Assembly: GCA_021234155.1 (NCBI GenBank) | Contig: JAJEKV010000010.1 | Location: 11,550,359-11,614,358, forward strand | Reading direction: 5' to 3' | DNA: 64,000 bases | DNA from: Isoetes taiwanensis | Lineage: Eukaryota; Streptophyta; Lycopodiopsida; Isoetales; Isoetaceae | Shown here: positions 10,613 through 22,400 of the stretch, in pieces | Layout: each line of letters opens with the position of its first letter | Numbering within the stretch: position 1 is the first letter of the stretch | Program-made: the position numbers and the translations under genes | The notes under the pieces: model-generated | What the model was told of the DNA's origin: nothing | What the model saw: only the letters and a program-made list of their open reading frames with translations | Database searches by the model: none

Positions 10613-11576
10613 GGGGATAGTGATCCAAAATGGAACATAAATTTGCTGCATGCATAGCCTGCTGTAGATCCTCTATCTTCTTCTGCCAAGACTTCCTAAT
10701 GTAAGTGCTGGAAACAACTACAAAAGCCATATGTTTTAGAATAGTTCATTAAGCAATGACTCAATGGCTTTACTTTACTCACCATCATGTAGATGAACTA
10801 CCCAGCATTCTCAAATGCTTGAGCACTTTGTCAATATTTTTAGAAACCTAAAAGATATGGATGGATTCTAGGCTTACTGCATTTTGACCTTTTTATACAA
10901 CATTCAAGCCATTCATTTTCAAAGTTCGGAGGAGGAAATCATTCTTCTGGTACTTACCATCTACTGTCTACCAAGTGTCCATGGTGCTATACAGAGATAA
11001 AAAGGAACTCTGATTTTTAATGATGAACTCTAAAACATCATAAAATATTTTAATTGTTTTAAGCTTGATGCAAAACTGCTAAGCAATCCAGCAAGATAAT
11101 GTCTGCCCATCTGATATCTTCGTTATCAATGGCTGCATGTAGCCACGCAAGAACAATTGTTAGGAGTTTTTATATTTTCCGTTCTGTCAGCCAAGATCAT
11201 TATTGTGTACATGAGATGACATTGATGCGAGGAGCTTAACAATGCTATCAGTACTTTTTCCTTGCATGTTCTCAATGCTTTTTCCTAGAGTCTGATCTGC
11301 CAGATTTTTTTTTGGTAGTATGCAGATCTACTACATGATAGCATATTATCATCATATTATTGGACTGTAAAGTGCAGCCACAACATCAGCTCCATTGGTT
11401 TTAATAAACATTATGTTGCAACAAATGTTGGGTACATTTGTCTATTCTTAGGTTACAACAAGATAATTCATGAGGTAGAATAAATAAACTTACAACATCA
11501 TGCTTCAGTGGCAATGAATTGTTTGTCACCAAAAACCCTATACGAGACATGAATAACTCGATATACAGGTGTCATG

Positions 11577-11790
11577 TGAGCGGACAACGTGTTATTCTTT
11601 AAGAAGCAATAATATGTGGACTTATAACTCTACATTGTTATTCTTTAAGAAGCAATATGTGAAGACATACCTCTACACGAATACACATTGTGTGCGCGGA
11701 CAATGTGTTATTCTTTACGAAGTAATATGTGAAGTCTTATACCTCTACATGAAAACGTGAAAATATGCTTATAAACCTCTACATACACAA
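11577..11790. repeat. Degenerate tandem repeat, about 60-70 bp unit
   Basis: Three diverged copies of a unit around TTATTCTTTAAGAAGCAATA and CCTCTACA are found. They are non-coding and lie inside Helitron-like element A. Confidence 0.5.
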
Positions 11791-12361
11791 ATGGGTTTAT
11801 TCAATTTACCTCAATTGTTAACGAACGCAAGACAACTTGGGAAGACAATATCCTAGAAATTTTTATATATCAAATAATATACAGTAGTTTTAAGAAACCA
11901 TCTTTGACAACACTTTTAAATGATGATAAACCGAGTGAACATACATCGGTTTCCATCATAATGGCACATGCCAAACTTGGAGAAGCCCTTTGGTTGTATC
12001 AAGAAATGCAATTACCTAGAACTTGCTATTTTGAAGGATATATATATAGTGCTTTGCTAGAAAGGTAGTTCAGTAAGTTTGTTTTATTTTCTACCAACTA
12101 CAATATCTTGTGACCTTCCATCAGTGCAAAGTCTTCTTAATAAATAGATCAAGAATCTTCTTATGCCACTATAATGCATCAACATTCAATTCCAAGCAAG
12201 TACATGAGTAGATAATGGTGTTAATTGAGCGACAGAAGATTGAAGAGCACAAGCACTTTCTCTCGAAGATAACGATGCAACACTATCTAACATGATGGAA
12301 CTAGGTTTCTATTAAATGTTGTTTCATTGCGGTCCAAAACATTTACAGGCTCTCAACTTAT

Positions 12362-12389
12362 GCCCAGCAACGCTGGGCACCATTACTAG
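12362..12389 (+). other. Helitron 3' terminal hairpin and CTAG
   Basis: GCCCAGC/GCTGGGC stem with an AAC loop, seven bases, then CTAG and a T. The same layout recurs in plus orientation at 14900-14926, and in minus orientation at 30041-30013 and 27982-27958. Confidence 0.7.
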
Positions 12390-14033
12390 TATTATAATGT
12401 TATCATGTGTGTCGTGAATCTTGCCCTAGATCGAACGACTGACGTTCATTTGACCCATCCGACTGTTGGTTGTTGGGAAAAAAAGGGGGGGGCTTCGATC
12501 GTAGGCTATGTTTTTTGGCTGGGCGTGGATGGATTGTTGCTTCAATAGTGATGGCATCCCCTGCTTGCGGCTCCGCTGAGCTGATGTGCCCAGGGGCCAG
12601 GACCTTCATTTTTTGGTTTCGTGGCACCTGATAGTATTACGCCGGGCTATGGGATCCCGTGCCGGTTTTGTGGAGTGGATCTCATCTGTTGATTACCCAG
12701 TTTTTGGAAGGGTTACATCTTCGGCAGAGCTCCACCGCTATGGCAGGGGGAGAAGATTCTCTTTTAAAGCCTAAACTGAAGCTCCAAACTTTCATCTAAA
12801 TATTATAATCCTGTCTGGAGCAATATTACATGAGACCATGCCATTTTCAAGGATCTAATCAGTTGGGTTCATATTTGAAGTGATCAGACGAACTTCTACA
12901 ACATCATATGGCTGGAGTTTGGTTCAGGGCATGCTAAGTTGCTAAAGGGCTTCCTGGTTCTGGATTGCAATTTAAAGGCTCTTCTTGGAGCTCAAGTTCA
13001 CCATCTCTATTCTGCATAGATTTCCTAAGGTTAGCATTTTCGTATTAGCTTTTGGGCAGGAGCATCTTGATTATAGAGTATCTTGGGATTCTAATGATCC
13101 AAACCTATCTTTAGTTTAGCTGTGTGGAAAGAATTCCCTTGGACAGTTGGGTTTGCATTTAGTGTGCCTGGAAGTTTTTTGATGCATGTTCCCCTAATGC
13201 AAGCGAAAATGCATGAATTTTGAGGGTCGAGTGAAGCCAGACAGACTCAGAATAGTTGTACAGAAGGTTATGATTGTTCCCATCATGAGTGTCGATAGCC
13301 TGAATCTAGGCAAATGCACCGCATATGCTCTATCATGTTCACTCATAAAGCACATGTAAGTATTGACAGATTGCTATCCATCTAATTTTAATTTGCCAGA
13401 TATTGTGCTGTTTCTACTTTATGTGATAAGGCATGTTCTCTTGCAAGTTATGTTGTGAAGAAACACGCTTTCTTCTAGAATGGTATAATTTGCAATGGTA
13501 TGAACGCGCACAACAAATTGAAGACGACCATGTATGAAATTGCATGGATATTTTGTTCTCAACATGCAAAGAGTAACCGTGAACTAGATAGTTTTTGTAG
13601 CAAATACATTGCTAGATGCATATGCAATCTGGGTAAAAATATATCAGATGTCATGAGTGTGGAAGGCCAAGCTTGGCAACTAATATGCACAAGCTTGGCA
13701 ACTAATATGTGCATCTGAATATGTTGCAGATAGTCTACATTCCTCCGGCGTGGTTCTATCTCTGTGTAGTCAGATCATTCCTTATTCTACCTTTACCTCC
13801 CTCCTTCCTTAATTCAGCTTCTGTAATAGCAGTGGAGGGCAATTTATTTCTGAGCAGAGGCAAGAGATATAGCAAGCTTAGGTTTGGAGCAAAAGGGGGG
13901 GCACCGATAAAGAGATTTGGGTGAAACATGTCCATTTCAAATCATGCTTTGAAAAAGCAAAGATAGATGTTTACAAAATATTAATGCAAGAACATGCAGA
14001 AAGGCATTTGCCATTTCGATTTCTTGCCTCAGG

Positions 14034-14138
14034 CACTCAGTTTTTAATTTATAATTTAGTTTGAGCACATTTAAGGTTCATTTGGGCACTCAGTTTTTAA
14101 ACTATAATTTAGTTTGAGCACATTTAAGGTTCATTTGC
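14034..14138. repeat. 53-bp tandem duplication
   Basis: Two nearly identical units beginning GCACTCAGTTTTTAA, each containing TTTAGTTTGAGCACATTTAA. Confidence 0.7.
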
Positions 14139-14289
14139 AATGATGACTAACAAAAGTAAGAGTTAGTGATCAACCCATCCGAAATGAGATCTGCAAGAAT
14201 ATGGCATTTCATGCAATGGCTTCTATGCATGCAATAGAAAGGTATTAAAAGCATGGGGTTTTGCATCCATGTTCTAGAGTTTCTGAGTT

Positions 14290-14760
14290 AAAGTTATATA
14301 ACCTGTTGTGAAAATGGATCATGATTCGTGACACTTCGCTACATAAAATAATTTCACTCATAAACAACCTTTTGTGAAAATGGATCATTATTTGTTACAC
14401 TTCTGTATCTAAAATAATTACCCTCATAAGTTAATAGTATTTTTTGTCTGTTCGCATTATCCTACTTTCAAACTTATGAAGACAAGGTATGAAGACAATA
14501 AACATGAATGGGAACTCCATTCCCTGTTGACTCTGTGCACTATAGGACATGATTGAGAAACAAATTGACGTGATTGAAAAACGAATTTTAAGCTTTGAGA
14601 GTTCTTAATTTCAAGTGACGAGGTAAATGATTGTTGGACATGATTGAGAAATAAATTTTAAGCTTCGAGTGTTCTTAATTTCAAGTGATGAGCTAAGTGA
14701 TTGTTGACTTTGTGCATTGTAGGACATGATTGAAAAATATATTTTAAGCTTTGAGAATAT
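14290..14760. repeat. Two degenerate tandem repeat blocks
   Basis: 14290-14420 holds two copies of a unit around TTGTGAAAATGGATCAT. 14545-14760 holds about three copies of a unit around GGACATGATTGA, AATTTTAAGC and TTCTTAATTTCAAGTGA. Non-coding. Confidence 0.5.
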
Positions 14761-14989
14761 TTTCTAATGGAATATTATAGGAGTTAGTGGAGAAAAATGT
14801 TTGTTGCAGCACTCTATTATCTTCAACAAAGATCATTGTAACTCCTAATATAACACAAGCTATATTGCAGCTTAATCCTTTACAGGTTCTCGGCATTAAC
14901 CCAGCAATGATGGGCACCCTAACTAGTATAATTTGTAAGAGAATGACAAATGAAGCCAACTCTACCAATCTATATCAATCAACTTGAAA

Positions 14990-15165
14990 TATGTAGCATT
15001 ATAACAGGGGTTTTTTTTGTGGTTTTATACGATTTTTCACATGGTTTTTCTATGATTTTGGTGTTGTATTCGTGGAGGCATACTAAATAGTATTTCTAGA
15101 GTGCGCGCTTTTTAGTTCGTTGATTTGGGTTGGCTTCAACGATCTGACAGTGGTCGTTTACCCTT
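14990..15165 (+). repeat. Dispersed repeat R2, copy a
   Basis: It begins TATGTAGCATTATAACAGGGG and continues through GTTTTTCTATGATTTTGGTG and TAGTATTTCTAGAGTGC. Related copies lie at 33595-33621, 34308-34474 and 37575-37747 (minus) and 56959-57110 (plus). They look like the ends of one transposon family; class unknown. Confidence 0.65.
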
Positions 15166-15256
15166 GTATCTAATTTTAGGTTAAAAAAAAATACTAGGCA
15201 TGCAAGGCTCGGGACTTTAGGGTTTTAGGGTCTCTATGGATTTGCTATCTCTGAAG

Positions 15257-15418
15257 CCGGAGCAGGGTATGTGCAGTACAGCCCCTCTTTCTGTAAGATG
15301 GATGCAACTCACAGATTTGATGAGCTCGCTTTCTGCTGGAGCAAGGTATGTGCAGCACGGCCCCCCTTTTTGTAAGATGGATGCAATTCACGCATTTGCA
15401 TGAGCTCGCTTTCTGCTT
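15257..15418. repeat. 79-bp tandem duplication
   Basis: Two units beginning GC(C/T)GGAGCA(A/G)GGTATGTGCAG and ending GAGCTCGCTTTCTGCT. Confidence 0.7.
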
Positions 15419-15600
15419 TTACACAATCACTTCGGAGCTGGCTTGAAAGTTCTTGTTGATTCCCTTAAGCTGGTTCTATTCCTCGCAAGCACTGTTTACC
15501 TACTCAATTCTTGGCTAAGAAGCTCCAGGGATGCAAATTCGAAGAAATGGTTTCGTCCCCTTACTTATACTAGCTCTGCATTTCTTCATCCATTCATTAT

Positions 15601-15666
15601 ATGGCTGAGAAACAGCTTGCTGAGGATGAACACCTTATTCCGCCTTTGAATTTCTCCATGGTCGAC
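15601..15666 (+). pseudogene. Fragment of a plant atypical dual-specificity phosphatase
   Basis: The frame reads MAEKQLAEDEHLIPPLNFSM then VD. The (I/V)PPLNFSMVD block is the conserved start of the catalytic region of plant/fungal atypical dual-specificity phosphatases (PFA-DSP), where it is normally followed by NGI(F/Y)RSGFP. Here it continues into TQTERTSHS, so only this short stretch survives. No active-site Cys is present. Confidence 0.4.
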
Positions 15667-15800
15667 ACCCAAACAGAAAGAACTTCTCATTCTTGCGCAA
15701 ACTCCGGCTGCGGTCTGTCATGTATGTATGGCATTGTTTACATTCTGCAATTCAACAATATATTGCATGATTGTCATCTAGGATTCAAGTTTAAGCAATA

Positions 15801-16097
15801 GTGGCTGTAATGTTTTTGATTAAAAACAGAAACAGAAATGCAGATTCAGTTGCCTGCAGCGTTGATGTTGAAGATGATGATAACAAGATCGATTTGCAAT
15901 CCATGGCTCGGACTGTAATGAATGTAGTGGCATTGATCATGGATTTGCTTTTCTTGGTTTATCTGTCGCTATGGAGCTTCTCTTTCAGGAAAATTCTAGT
16001 GGTTGAGGATGCATCAGCATGCGGTAATGGTGTTGCAAAGGGTTGTAGAGATTCTTCAGAAATGGATGCATATGTTGCTATTGTAAATGTGACATAG
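15801..16097 (+). CDS. Unrecognised 98-codon frame with one hydrophobic segment
   Basis: A frame following the phosphatase fragment contains an acidic stretch (VEDDDNKID) and a hydrophobic segment of about 20 residues (VVALIMDLLFLVYLSLW). I recognise no family. It could be chance, or part of the same decayed region as the phosphatase fragment. Confidence 0.15.
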   Translation: MAVMFLIKNRNRNADSVACSVDVEDDDNKIDLQSMARTVMNVVALIMDLLFLVYLSLWSFSFRKILVVEDASACGNGVAKGCRDSSEMDAYVAIVNVT

Positions 16098-16738
16098 GGA
16101 CTTTAGATTTATGTGCTTCTGGTTCAGCTATGGTGGATGATGCAAAGAATTGGTGGGTTCACAAAGTTTACAAGATTTTACTGTTTAGCAACTTGGTGTT
16201 GAGTTTAGAAGGCTTGCAGAAAGCCTGTCTTGATAATTCTATGCCAGAAAGCCTGTCTTGGTAAACTTAAACTCTGCGGGCTTATGAACAATCTTTTGAT
16301 TCCAGTATTACTTTTATTTCTCATTGTTGTTTGTCCGATCTATGAGATTGCATGACTTCTATTGTGGATAATGGAAATAGTTACTCACTTCAATTTGTTC
16401 CAGGGATAAGCTCATTGATTTATAGCGATGAACAACATTGATTAGTGATTGTTCAGACTGATTCTTGTTAGAATCTTGTAGTTGTTGCGGTTCTTAGCTA
16501 GTCTCATAATTCTCTTTTTATTTTGTATTAAAAGACAGGACACTAGCTTGTGCAATCAGGCCTTTTCTACCATTATAAATGCTTCTGTAACGCAAAGCTA
16601 TATGCATGTATGGATGTCACTTGGAGAAAAGACGACAAAGGATTTAACTGTTTGTTCATTATTAATAAATTCTATTATTACTAATTCTATGCAATGTTTT
16701 CGTTTTTATAATTTGAGCACCTCTAGTTTGTTCCTTAA

Positions 16739-16940
16739 GGCCCCGAAGGGGCCAAAAAATTTTTTAGTTAACATAAACCATTAACACACAACTACCATTA
16801 ACATTATGAATACAAACCATTGCATTTAACACATTTAAATTAAAATCCCCCTTAAACCCCCTTTGGTCTGGGTGCATATTCACACGGGGGGTTACTCCGG
16901 GCAGCGAGAGCTGTCGAATGGGCATATTTGCCTGGCCACA
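16739..16940 (+). repeat. MITE family R1, copy a (one end only)
   Basis: It starts with the palindrome GGCCCCGAAGGGGCC and A/T runs, then TTAAACCCCCTTTGGTCTGG and GGTGCATATTCACACGGGGG. The other end of the element, seen in copies at 32731-33396 and 34764-35125, is not found here, so the copy is truncated or rearranged. Confidence 0.65.
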
Positions 16941-18020
16941 ATAAATGTGATAAAAGATTTCCAGGAAAAGAAAGTTGTCCCGTCGAGCCATTCCATATTT
17001 TCCTTCTACATGTTGTAGCAAAGCCTATTTTTCCAGTAGATACCGCACATAAAGATGTCCACATGGTAAGCTTGGCATTGGCTGGACATGGAGCAATCCG
17101 AGCATAGAAAAGAAAAAATGATTCATATCCACCAGATCGCAAAAACTTTAAACTGCTGGTCGGAATGGTTAGGGCTGCGACGGGCCGAAGGAATTACCTA
17201 GATTTTCTATTTTTCTTAGCCGCCGATTGATAAATTAGAAGATCTAACGATTGAGACGAAAAAAAGATGACGTGGCATGACACGTGGCATAGCTAGAATC
17301 GCAGCAAATCGGTCACCTCGGATTAGGCAACCCTGCTAAAAAATTTAATAAATATATTATTAAATTCCATGTAGAGTGGAAGAAATAGTAGAATAGAATA
17401 GAATAGTAGAACATTGTTTTATTAATTGTCCAGATATCCAACAAATATAGGGTAAGTTCAGAGAAGATATCTAACAAATATGGGATAAGTTCAGAGATAT
17501 GTTTAGAGAAATTCATCTGACAATTTTATTGACGAAGTTGCTTTGGGAAGGTGCCATAAGGCTATTCATATAGCTAAAGGCTAAATATACTGGTGCATAC
17601 GAAAGAGGCGAAGACTCCTAGCTCTTAAGGGTCAATTCATCTAGTTTGTTAGGGGTGCTGAAAGTTAAGTCAGGTGTTTAGAAGTGGAAAGCCAATGTTG
17701 CTCAAGAAGTATGTTGATATCTTAGTCGATTCTAAACACTAGACACTAGGTGCTCGCTTGTCTCCATTGAACAAATATGCGCTTATATGGACCAAGCGTA
17801 CCATACAAACTAGAAACTAGTGAACCATTAGATCTCAAAGTGAGATACATAGTAAGCTCAAGATACATATACATAAAGTGAACAAAAAAAAACATATAAA
17901 TATCTATGAAACATTACGTGTTCATTATATATGAATTCAACAACTGCCAATACACGCCTTAAAAAATGGTTAAAAAATAGCTACCTATGCGTCTAAAAAA
18001 ATGGTTATCGCTTTCACCAA
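16941..18020. other. No gene seen
   Basis: AT-rich sequence. 17268-17292 contains GACGTGGCATGACACGTGGC, a duplicated ACGTGGCAT motif often seen near transposon ends. There is no coding signature apart from frames antisense to the mannanase. Confidence 0.4.
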
Positions 18021-19229
18021 TTACTTTGGAGGTCCACGTTGACTATAGTAACCAGCATGTTCAAGCTCACCAATCCGAACAACAATACCATTTGATTCCC
18101 AATCACGTGGTGGTATTGTATCGCCATATAACACCCATATGCAACCTCCTGTTGCAGGATCTGCACCTCCAAATATATCTTGAAAAACGTCACGAAAAAA
18201 CACGAGCTTCTCTTGTAGGTTTGAGTTCCCAAGGCCAAACTCCCCAAACAAGACAGGTTTTTTCAATGTTACATGGGCATCATACTTGTGCTCAGCAACC
18301 CAATCTCGTGCATATCTCAGTTGACCTTCCAAAGTACGTATCCAGAGCATCCATTTAGGATAAAAATGAGCTGAAGCATAATCAATGCTTGGGTTTAGAT
18401 TGTGCCTAACGAAATCAATCCCTGGACGAGGATCTTCTCCATTCAGTCTTTCATATGGATTGATGTAAAATCCTTCTGCCCCATTAGAAAGTAAATGTTT
18501 ATTGTCTATAGACTTCACAAAAGCCGAAATCTCATTAGTCCATGCCTCCATTGCACCACCAGAAGGATCACTATGACATCGTGGCTCGTTCAAAAGCTCC
18601 CAAGAGAAAATAGTTGGCTTTTGGCTATATTTTACTCCAGTGAAGTGATTAACTCTATTTAAGAGCATATTTATATAATTTTTGAAAATACCCTTTGTTC
18701 TATCATCTGTAAAGAATTGATCTTCAGGATGAAGACCCCATTGAGATCCATTTGCCCATTGAACATAAAGGAGTTTGCCACCATAATCTGGCCAATTGTT
18801 ACCAAAAGGGATGAGCACCTTAAAGCCAAGCCTTTTGGCCTCAGAAATCACATAATCCAAGCCCAACATTGCAGTTTGATTATAACGACCAGGGCTTGTT
18901 TGCCATGCATCTGGATCATCAACTCCATTCCTCCAACCATTTGTACGAAATACATTGAATCCTATATCACGTGCTCTCTCTAAAAAAGAAGTTATCTCCG
19001 GCCAATTCTGGCGATCTTGGGCCATATAAGGCAACCAGAAACCATTAAATCCATTAATATAGAAAGGTCGACCATTGAGAGAAAACTCGGTGCCATTGAC
19101 ACGAACCCAACCACTACTTTGAGCATAAGTGTGGTGTTCAGAATCATTAGGGTAAGCTACAGTTGCAAGTGCATATAGTAAGAAGATGCCACCAACAACA
19201 ATGATACTGCAAAGTCGCTTGAAGGCCAT
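18021..19229 (-). CDS. Mannan endo-1,4-beta-mannosidase (glycoside hydrolase family 5), secreted
   Basis: An uninterrupted 402-codon frame. A hydrophobic N-terminal signal peptide (about residues 1-26, IIVVGGIFLLYALATVAY) targets it to the secretory path. The GH5 domain follows from about residue 40 (GWVRVNGTEFSLNGRPFY). The acid/base Glu is at about residue 215 in WELLNEPRC and the nucleophile Glu at about 330 in VLFGEFGLGN. HFYP at 288-291 is also typical. Family members cut beta-1,4-mannan, glucomannan and galactomannan in the cell wall during germination, softening or wall remodelling. Length is normal for plant MAN proteins (about 400-430). Plant MAN genes usually have several introns and this copy has none, which suggests a retrocopy or lineage-specific intron loss, although I see no poly(A) remnant or target repeats. 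It is the only clearly intact host gene in the window. I chose the first in-frame ATG because it precedes the signal peptide. Confidence 0.93.
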   Translation of the reverse strand: MAFKRLCSIIVVGGIFLLYALATVAYPNDSEHHTYAQSSGWVRVNGTEFSLNGRPFYINGFNGFWLPYMAQDRQNWPEITSFLERARDIGFNVFRTNGWRNGVDDPDAWQTSPGRYNQTAMLGLDYVISEAKRLGFKVLIPFGNNWPDYGGKLLYVQWANGSQWGLHPEDQFFTDDRTKGIFKNYINMLLNRVNHFTGVKYSQKPTIFSWELLNEPRCHSDPSGGAMEAWTNEISAFVKSIDNKHLLSNGAEGFYINPYERLNGEDPRPGIDFVRHNLNPSIDYASAHFYPKWMLWIRTLEGQLRYARDWVAEHKYDAHVTLKKPVLFGEFGLGNSNLQEKLVFFRDVFQDIFGGADPATGGCIWVLYGDTIPPRDWESNGIVVRIGELEHAGYYSQRGPPK

Positions 19230-19440
19230 TTGTTTTTTCTACGTGAATGATCTTTGATGCTTAAATAGCTATTCGAAAAGGCCCTTTTCCCTATTTTTAG
19301 CGAATACTCATTTTATTTTATTAGATCTTATTTTATTTTATGAGATCTTATTATATTTTATTTATTCTTTATATTTGATCTTAGATCTATTTTAGATCTC
19401 TTGTCACGACTTAGGTTTTATGCAGGGCCCGTGGAGCGAA
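19230..19440. promoter_or_regulatory. AT-rich region upstream of the mannanase
   Basis: Immediately 5' of the minus-strand start there is a TATTTAA-like word (19262-19268), then a low-complexity stretch (19310-19410) in which GATCTTATTTTATTTTAT recurs. This may include the promoter, but the TATA-like word is too close to the ATG to be convincing. Confidence 0.2.
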
Positions 19441-22400
19441 GACGCTTCAAGGTGAGTGTTTGATTTATGATTTCCATCATTTGTGTTCAGATCTCAACAT
19501 GATTGGGCCTGCAAATTGCCATTCTTCGTTCCAGATACGGAGGACCTTGTAAGCAAAAGTCATACATGTTTCCGGTACAGTTCAGACCAGAATTGATATA
19601 TCACTTAATATTGTAGCCATTAACACTGTTTATAATGTTACAGCGGCTAACTAGCATTTTAGGAAGACAAAATGCCTTATATCAAAAGTCTAACATGTAG
19701 AATGTGGCACCTCAGATTGTTCCTACTCCCCAGTTCCTATTGGAGTCTAAATGCAGTTTCTATATGCCAATCTAGGTGCTCAGAATTTTGAGTAGAAGCT
19801 GATCCCTTGGAGGATAAGGACTAGTTCCACCTCTTACTAATTCCACACACATCATTAACTTTAAACATGTTGAGGATAATGATTTGAGGGTAAAGGAGCA
19901 GACGTGTTATTTAGTAAAGCATGGGGTGATGTTTCAGACCGTATTGGTTGTTTGACAGACAATAGACACGCAGGTTTGTAGTTTGATGCCTGTGGGTGAT
20001 CCAAATATGCAATTAATTTCTGAAATGATGATCCACATTGGGATTGTTAACAGACTGATCGGTCTTTATCTGTATGATGGGCTTTTCAAGGTACTGTATT
20101 TAGGTAGGAGCCAATATTTTCGGCTCATTTGTATTCTTAGTCCAGGCATTTAGAACACAAGCAGTCTCCAAATTTAGAACACAAGCAGTCTCCAAGTCTT
20201 TTGGGATGGAAGTATGTCTGTTTATGGTATTTCTATCGTTAGTGGGTTAAAGACCAAAAGACGAATAATTGAAAAAACTGCTATTGCATTTGTGCTCTGC
20301 TCTATGTATCCTTGCACAATAATAGGCCTGCTAGGCATTCCGCGTTCTATTGCTTTTTAGCAGCAATTCAGAATTTGGTGTGACATAGTGGTCTTTTGTA
20401 AGATCCTTTCTTTCCTCCAAATTTTTGATCTGCTCTCTCTGTTGGTGATTTTGTTAGACCATAGACTGTATAAAAAATCCCAAAATCTGCCTTCCTCTGC
20501 TAAAGATATTGCTTAATATTTGTGGAACAATGTACTACACAACAATATTCTGAAATTATAAGGTAAATTAAACACTTATATAGCTTGAGAACTGCGCCCT
20601 GAGGGCCTGAAGTACTCATGACCTGTCATTAGATCATTATATTTGAGCAATCTATCAAACACATTGCTTCCATTGAAAAGGGAGGCATAAGAAGATAGAT
20701 GATATTTATTAATGGAAATTTTAACCTGGGAAGACCCGCACAACACCTTGTCAGATTTTATATTGAACTGTTATAAACATCTGTGCGGTTGCATCTTATA
20801 CTAACCCTTCCATTTTCCTTAAACCGTTTATGACGAGTTTTCTCATCTGAAAATAACATACGATCCAATGGGTATAGTCAAGTACGTATAGTCAAGTACT
20901 GTGTTAGAAACGGCTTGTTATTGCCATTTCTCATGAAATCCCGATAAGCTTGAAGTATGTCCCTCCAAATAAGGGTGATAAGCTTCCTATTACCTTCAGC
21001 ATTAGACCTCTCTATAAGCGTGGCTTGCCAAGGCTTCTTGTCCCTTCTCATTTTCCAGTCCAAGCAGCACCAAAGGAACTTAACTGCAGCCAAGACAGAG
21101 CAAGTCACCACATGTAATTTGACATCAGCAAGTAGTAACAAAAATTGCTATGTCTCTTTCTCTGCCTACTTTAATATTCAATTATTAATCCTTGCAAACC
21201 GTGTTCATGTGGATGTGTTCATGTGTGCAATGCAAATGCAGAGACATTTTCTATCAGATACGCTTTTACTTTTCTCAGCTAATAGGACATCAAAGCACTG
21301 GAGTTTGGCAAGATTGAAGCAGTTTCCAGTGCCTTCGACATTGCCATGCATTGATTACTGTGGTGTAAGTATAATTTGGCACGTTGTGTCTGATTTTGAA
21401 GATGGATGGAGCACCCACATGACCATCTTTAACTCATGACCATCTTTCTGGAACCCTTGATACCATTGCTAACTGGTTTGCTGCAATTGAGCTTGACAAA
21501 GCTATGCCAGGATAAGGAAAAGGTTTGTACCTTCAATGGCACCATGGCTCTGACAATGCAGGGAGTCCTAGGTTATATGGATTATTTACCAGGCATCGCT
21601 AAGAATTGGTAAAGCTCGATCTGTCATATCTTTCAGAAAAGCTAAGACCGCCAACATCAATATCTCTTTCTGAGATGTATTTTTAAACAGAGTTTTCTTC
21701 AATTGTGGCCAATATACCAAGAGGCTGTTGCGCTCATGGCTCCTGTGACTCATTTTGCAGCATTTTGATCAAAATAAACAGTGCCTACCTATAGCATCCA
21801 GCATATTAAATATGCTATAAACACTTCAAATATCTGATTCATATGCCATAAACAAATGCTTTACGGTGTCTATTTGCAAGCGCTTTCTCTGCTTTTCAAG
21901 TGCCAGACTTTCCTATTCTGATGTAGCAGCATGAAACAAGTGGTACGAAACAAGATGCAGGTAAAGTATGAAACAAGTGGCTGCGTATTTACACAATTCT
22001 CCAGTTTGAACATTCAATGTCTATAAACATGCAGTGTCCATTTTCAAGCAGATAACACTAGCTCGAAGTCATAAACATACAAGGTTCCTCGAGCAAATTA
22101 TGTTCAGCGGTGGAATCATAGTGACATATATGACTCTCATGATCATATATAAAAATGATAATGCTCTATATGTCTGATTCTGCTCACTTAGGAAAAAAGA
22201 ACACCCTTCAAATGGTTGGTACTCTGAAGCAACCTTTTGCTCGATGCAACCTTTTGAAACATGGCTAGACTTTTGAAACATGGCTAGACTGTTGTTTACA
22301 ATTACCTTGATAGGGGCCTAGACAATCCTAGAGCTATGTGGGATGGTAAAGAGGTCCATGATGATATTTGCAGACTTAGTCTAGGCAAACATACATCCAC

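Larger units (their letters stand above)
9374..12389 (+). mobile_element. Helitron-like element A with several captured gene fragments
   Basis: The 3' end is clear: a 7-bp-stem hairpin GCCCAGC-AAC-GCTGGGC at 12362-12378, then CTAG at 12386-12389 followed by T. The proposed 5' end is TCCTATATTATAATGTTAT at 9374, preceded by A, so the host junction would be A|T as expected for Helitrons. The start of the next element (12390 on) repeats TATTATAATGTTAT, which supports this being a shared 5' terminus. No Rep/helicase gene is present, so it is non-autonomous. Inside are exon-like pieces of unrelated genes (9517-9741, 9734-9791, 10359-10612), the usual mark of Helitron gene capture. Confidence 0.6.
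12390..14926 (+). mobile_element. Helitron-like element B abutting element A
   Basis: It starts immediately after the CTAG of element A with TATTATAATGTTAT, the same word found at the proposed start of A. It ends with a decayed hairpin (CCCAGCAATGATGGG, 14900-14914) and CTAG at 14923-14926 followed by T. The sequence just before both 3' hairpins is also shared (TTACAGG...TCTC). No coding sequence is recognised inside. It contains tandem repeats at 14034-14138 and 14290-14760. The 5' limit is uncertain because no TC start is preserved. Confidence 0.5.

Noticed and set aside
12586-12774. Plus frame in Helitron-like element B as a captured exon
   Set aside because: Sequence is mildly protein-like but matches no family I know, so it was not listed.
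17987-18983. Plus-strand frames of 88-123 codons
   Set aside because: Antisense shadows of the intact mannanase.
19262-19268. TATTTAA as TATA box of the mannanase
   Set aside because: Only about 33 bases before the ATG, leaving almost no leader; not reported as a firm promoter.
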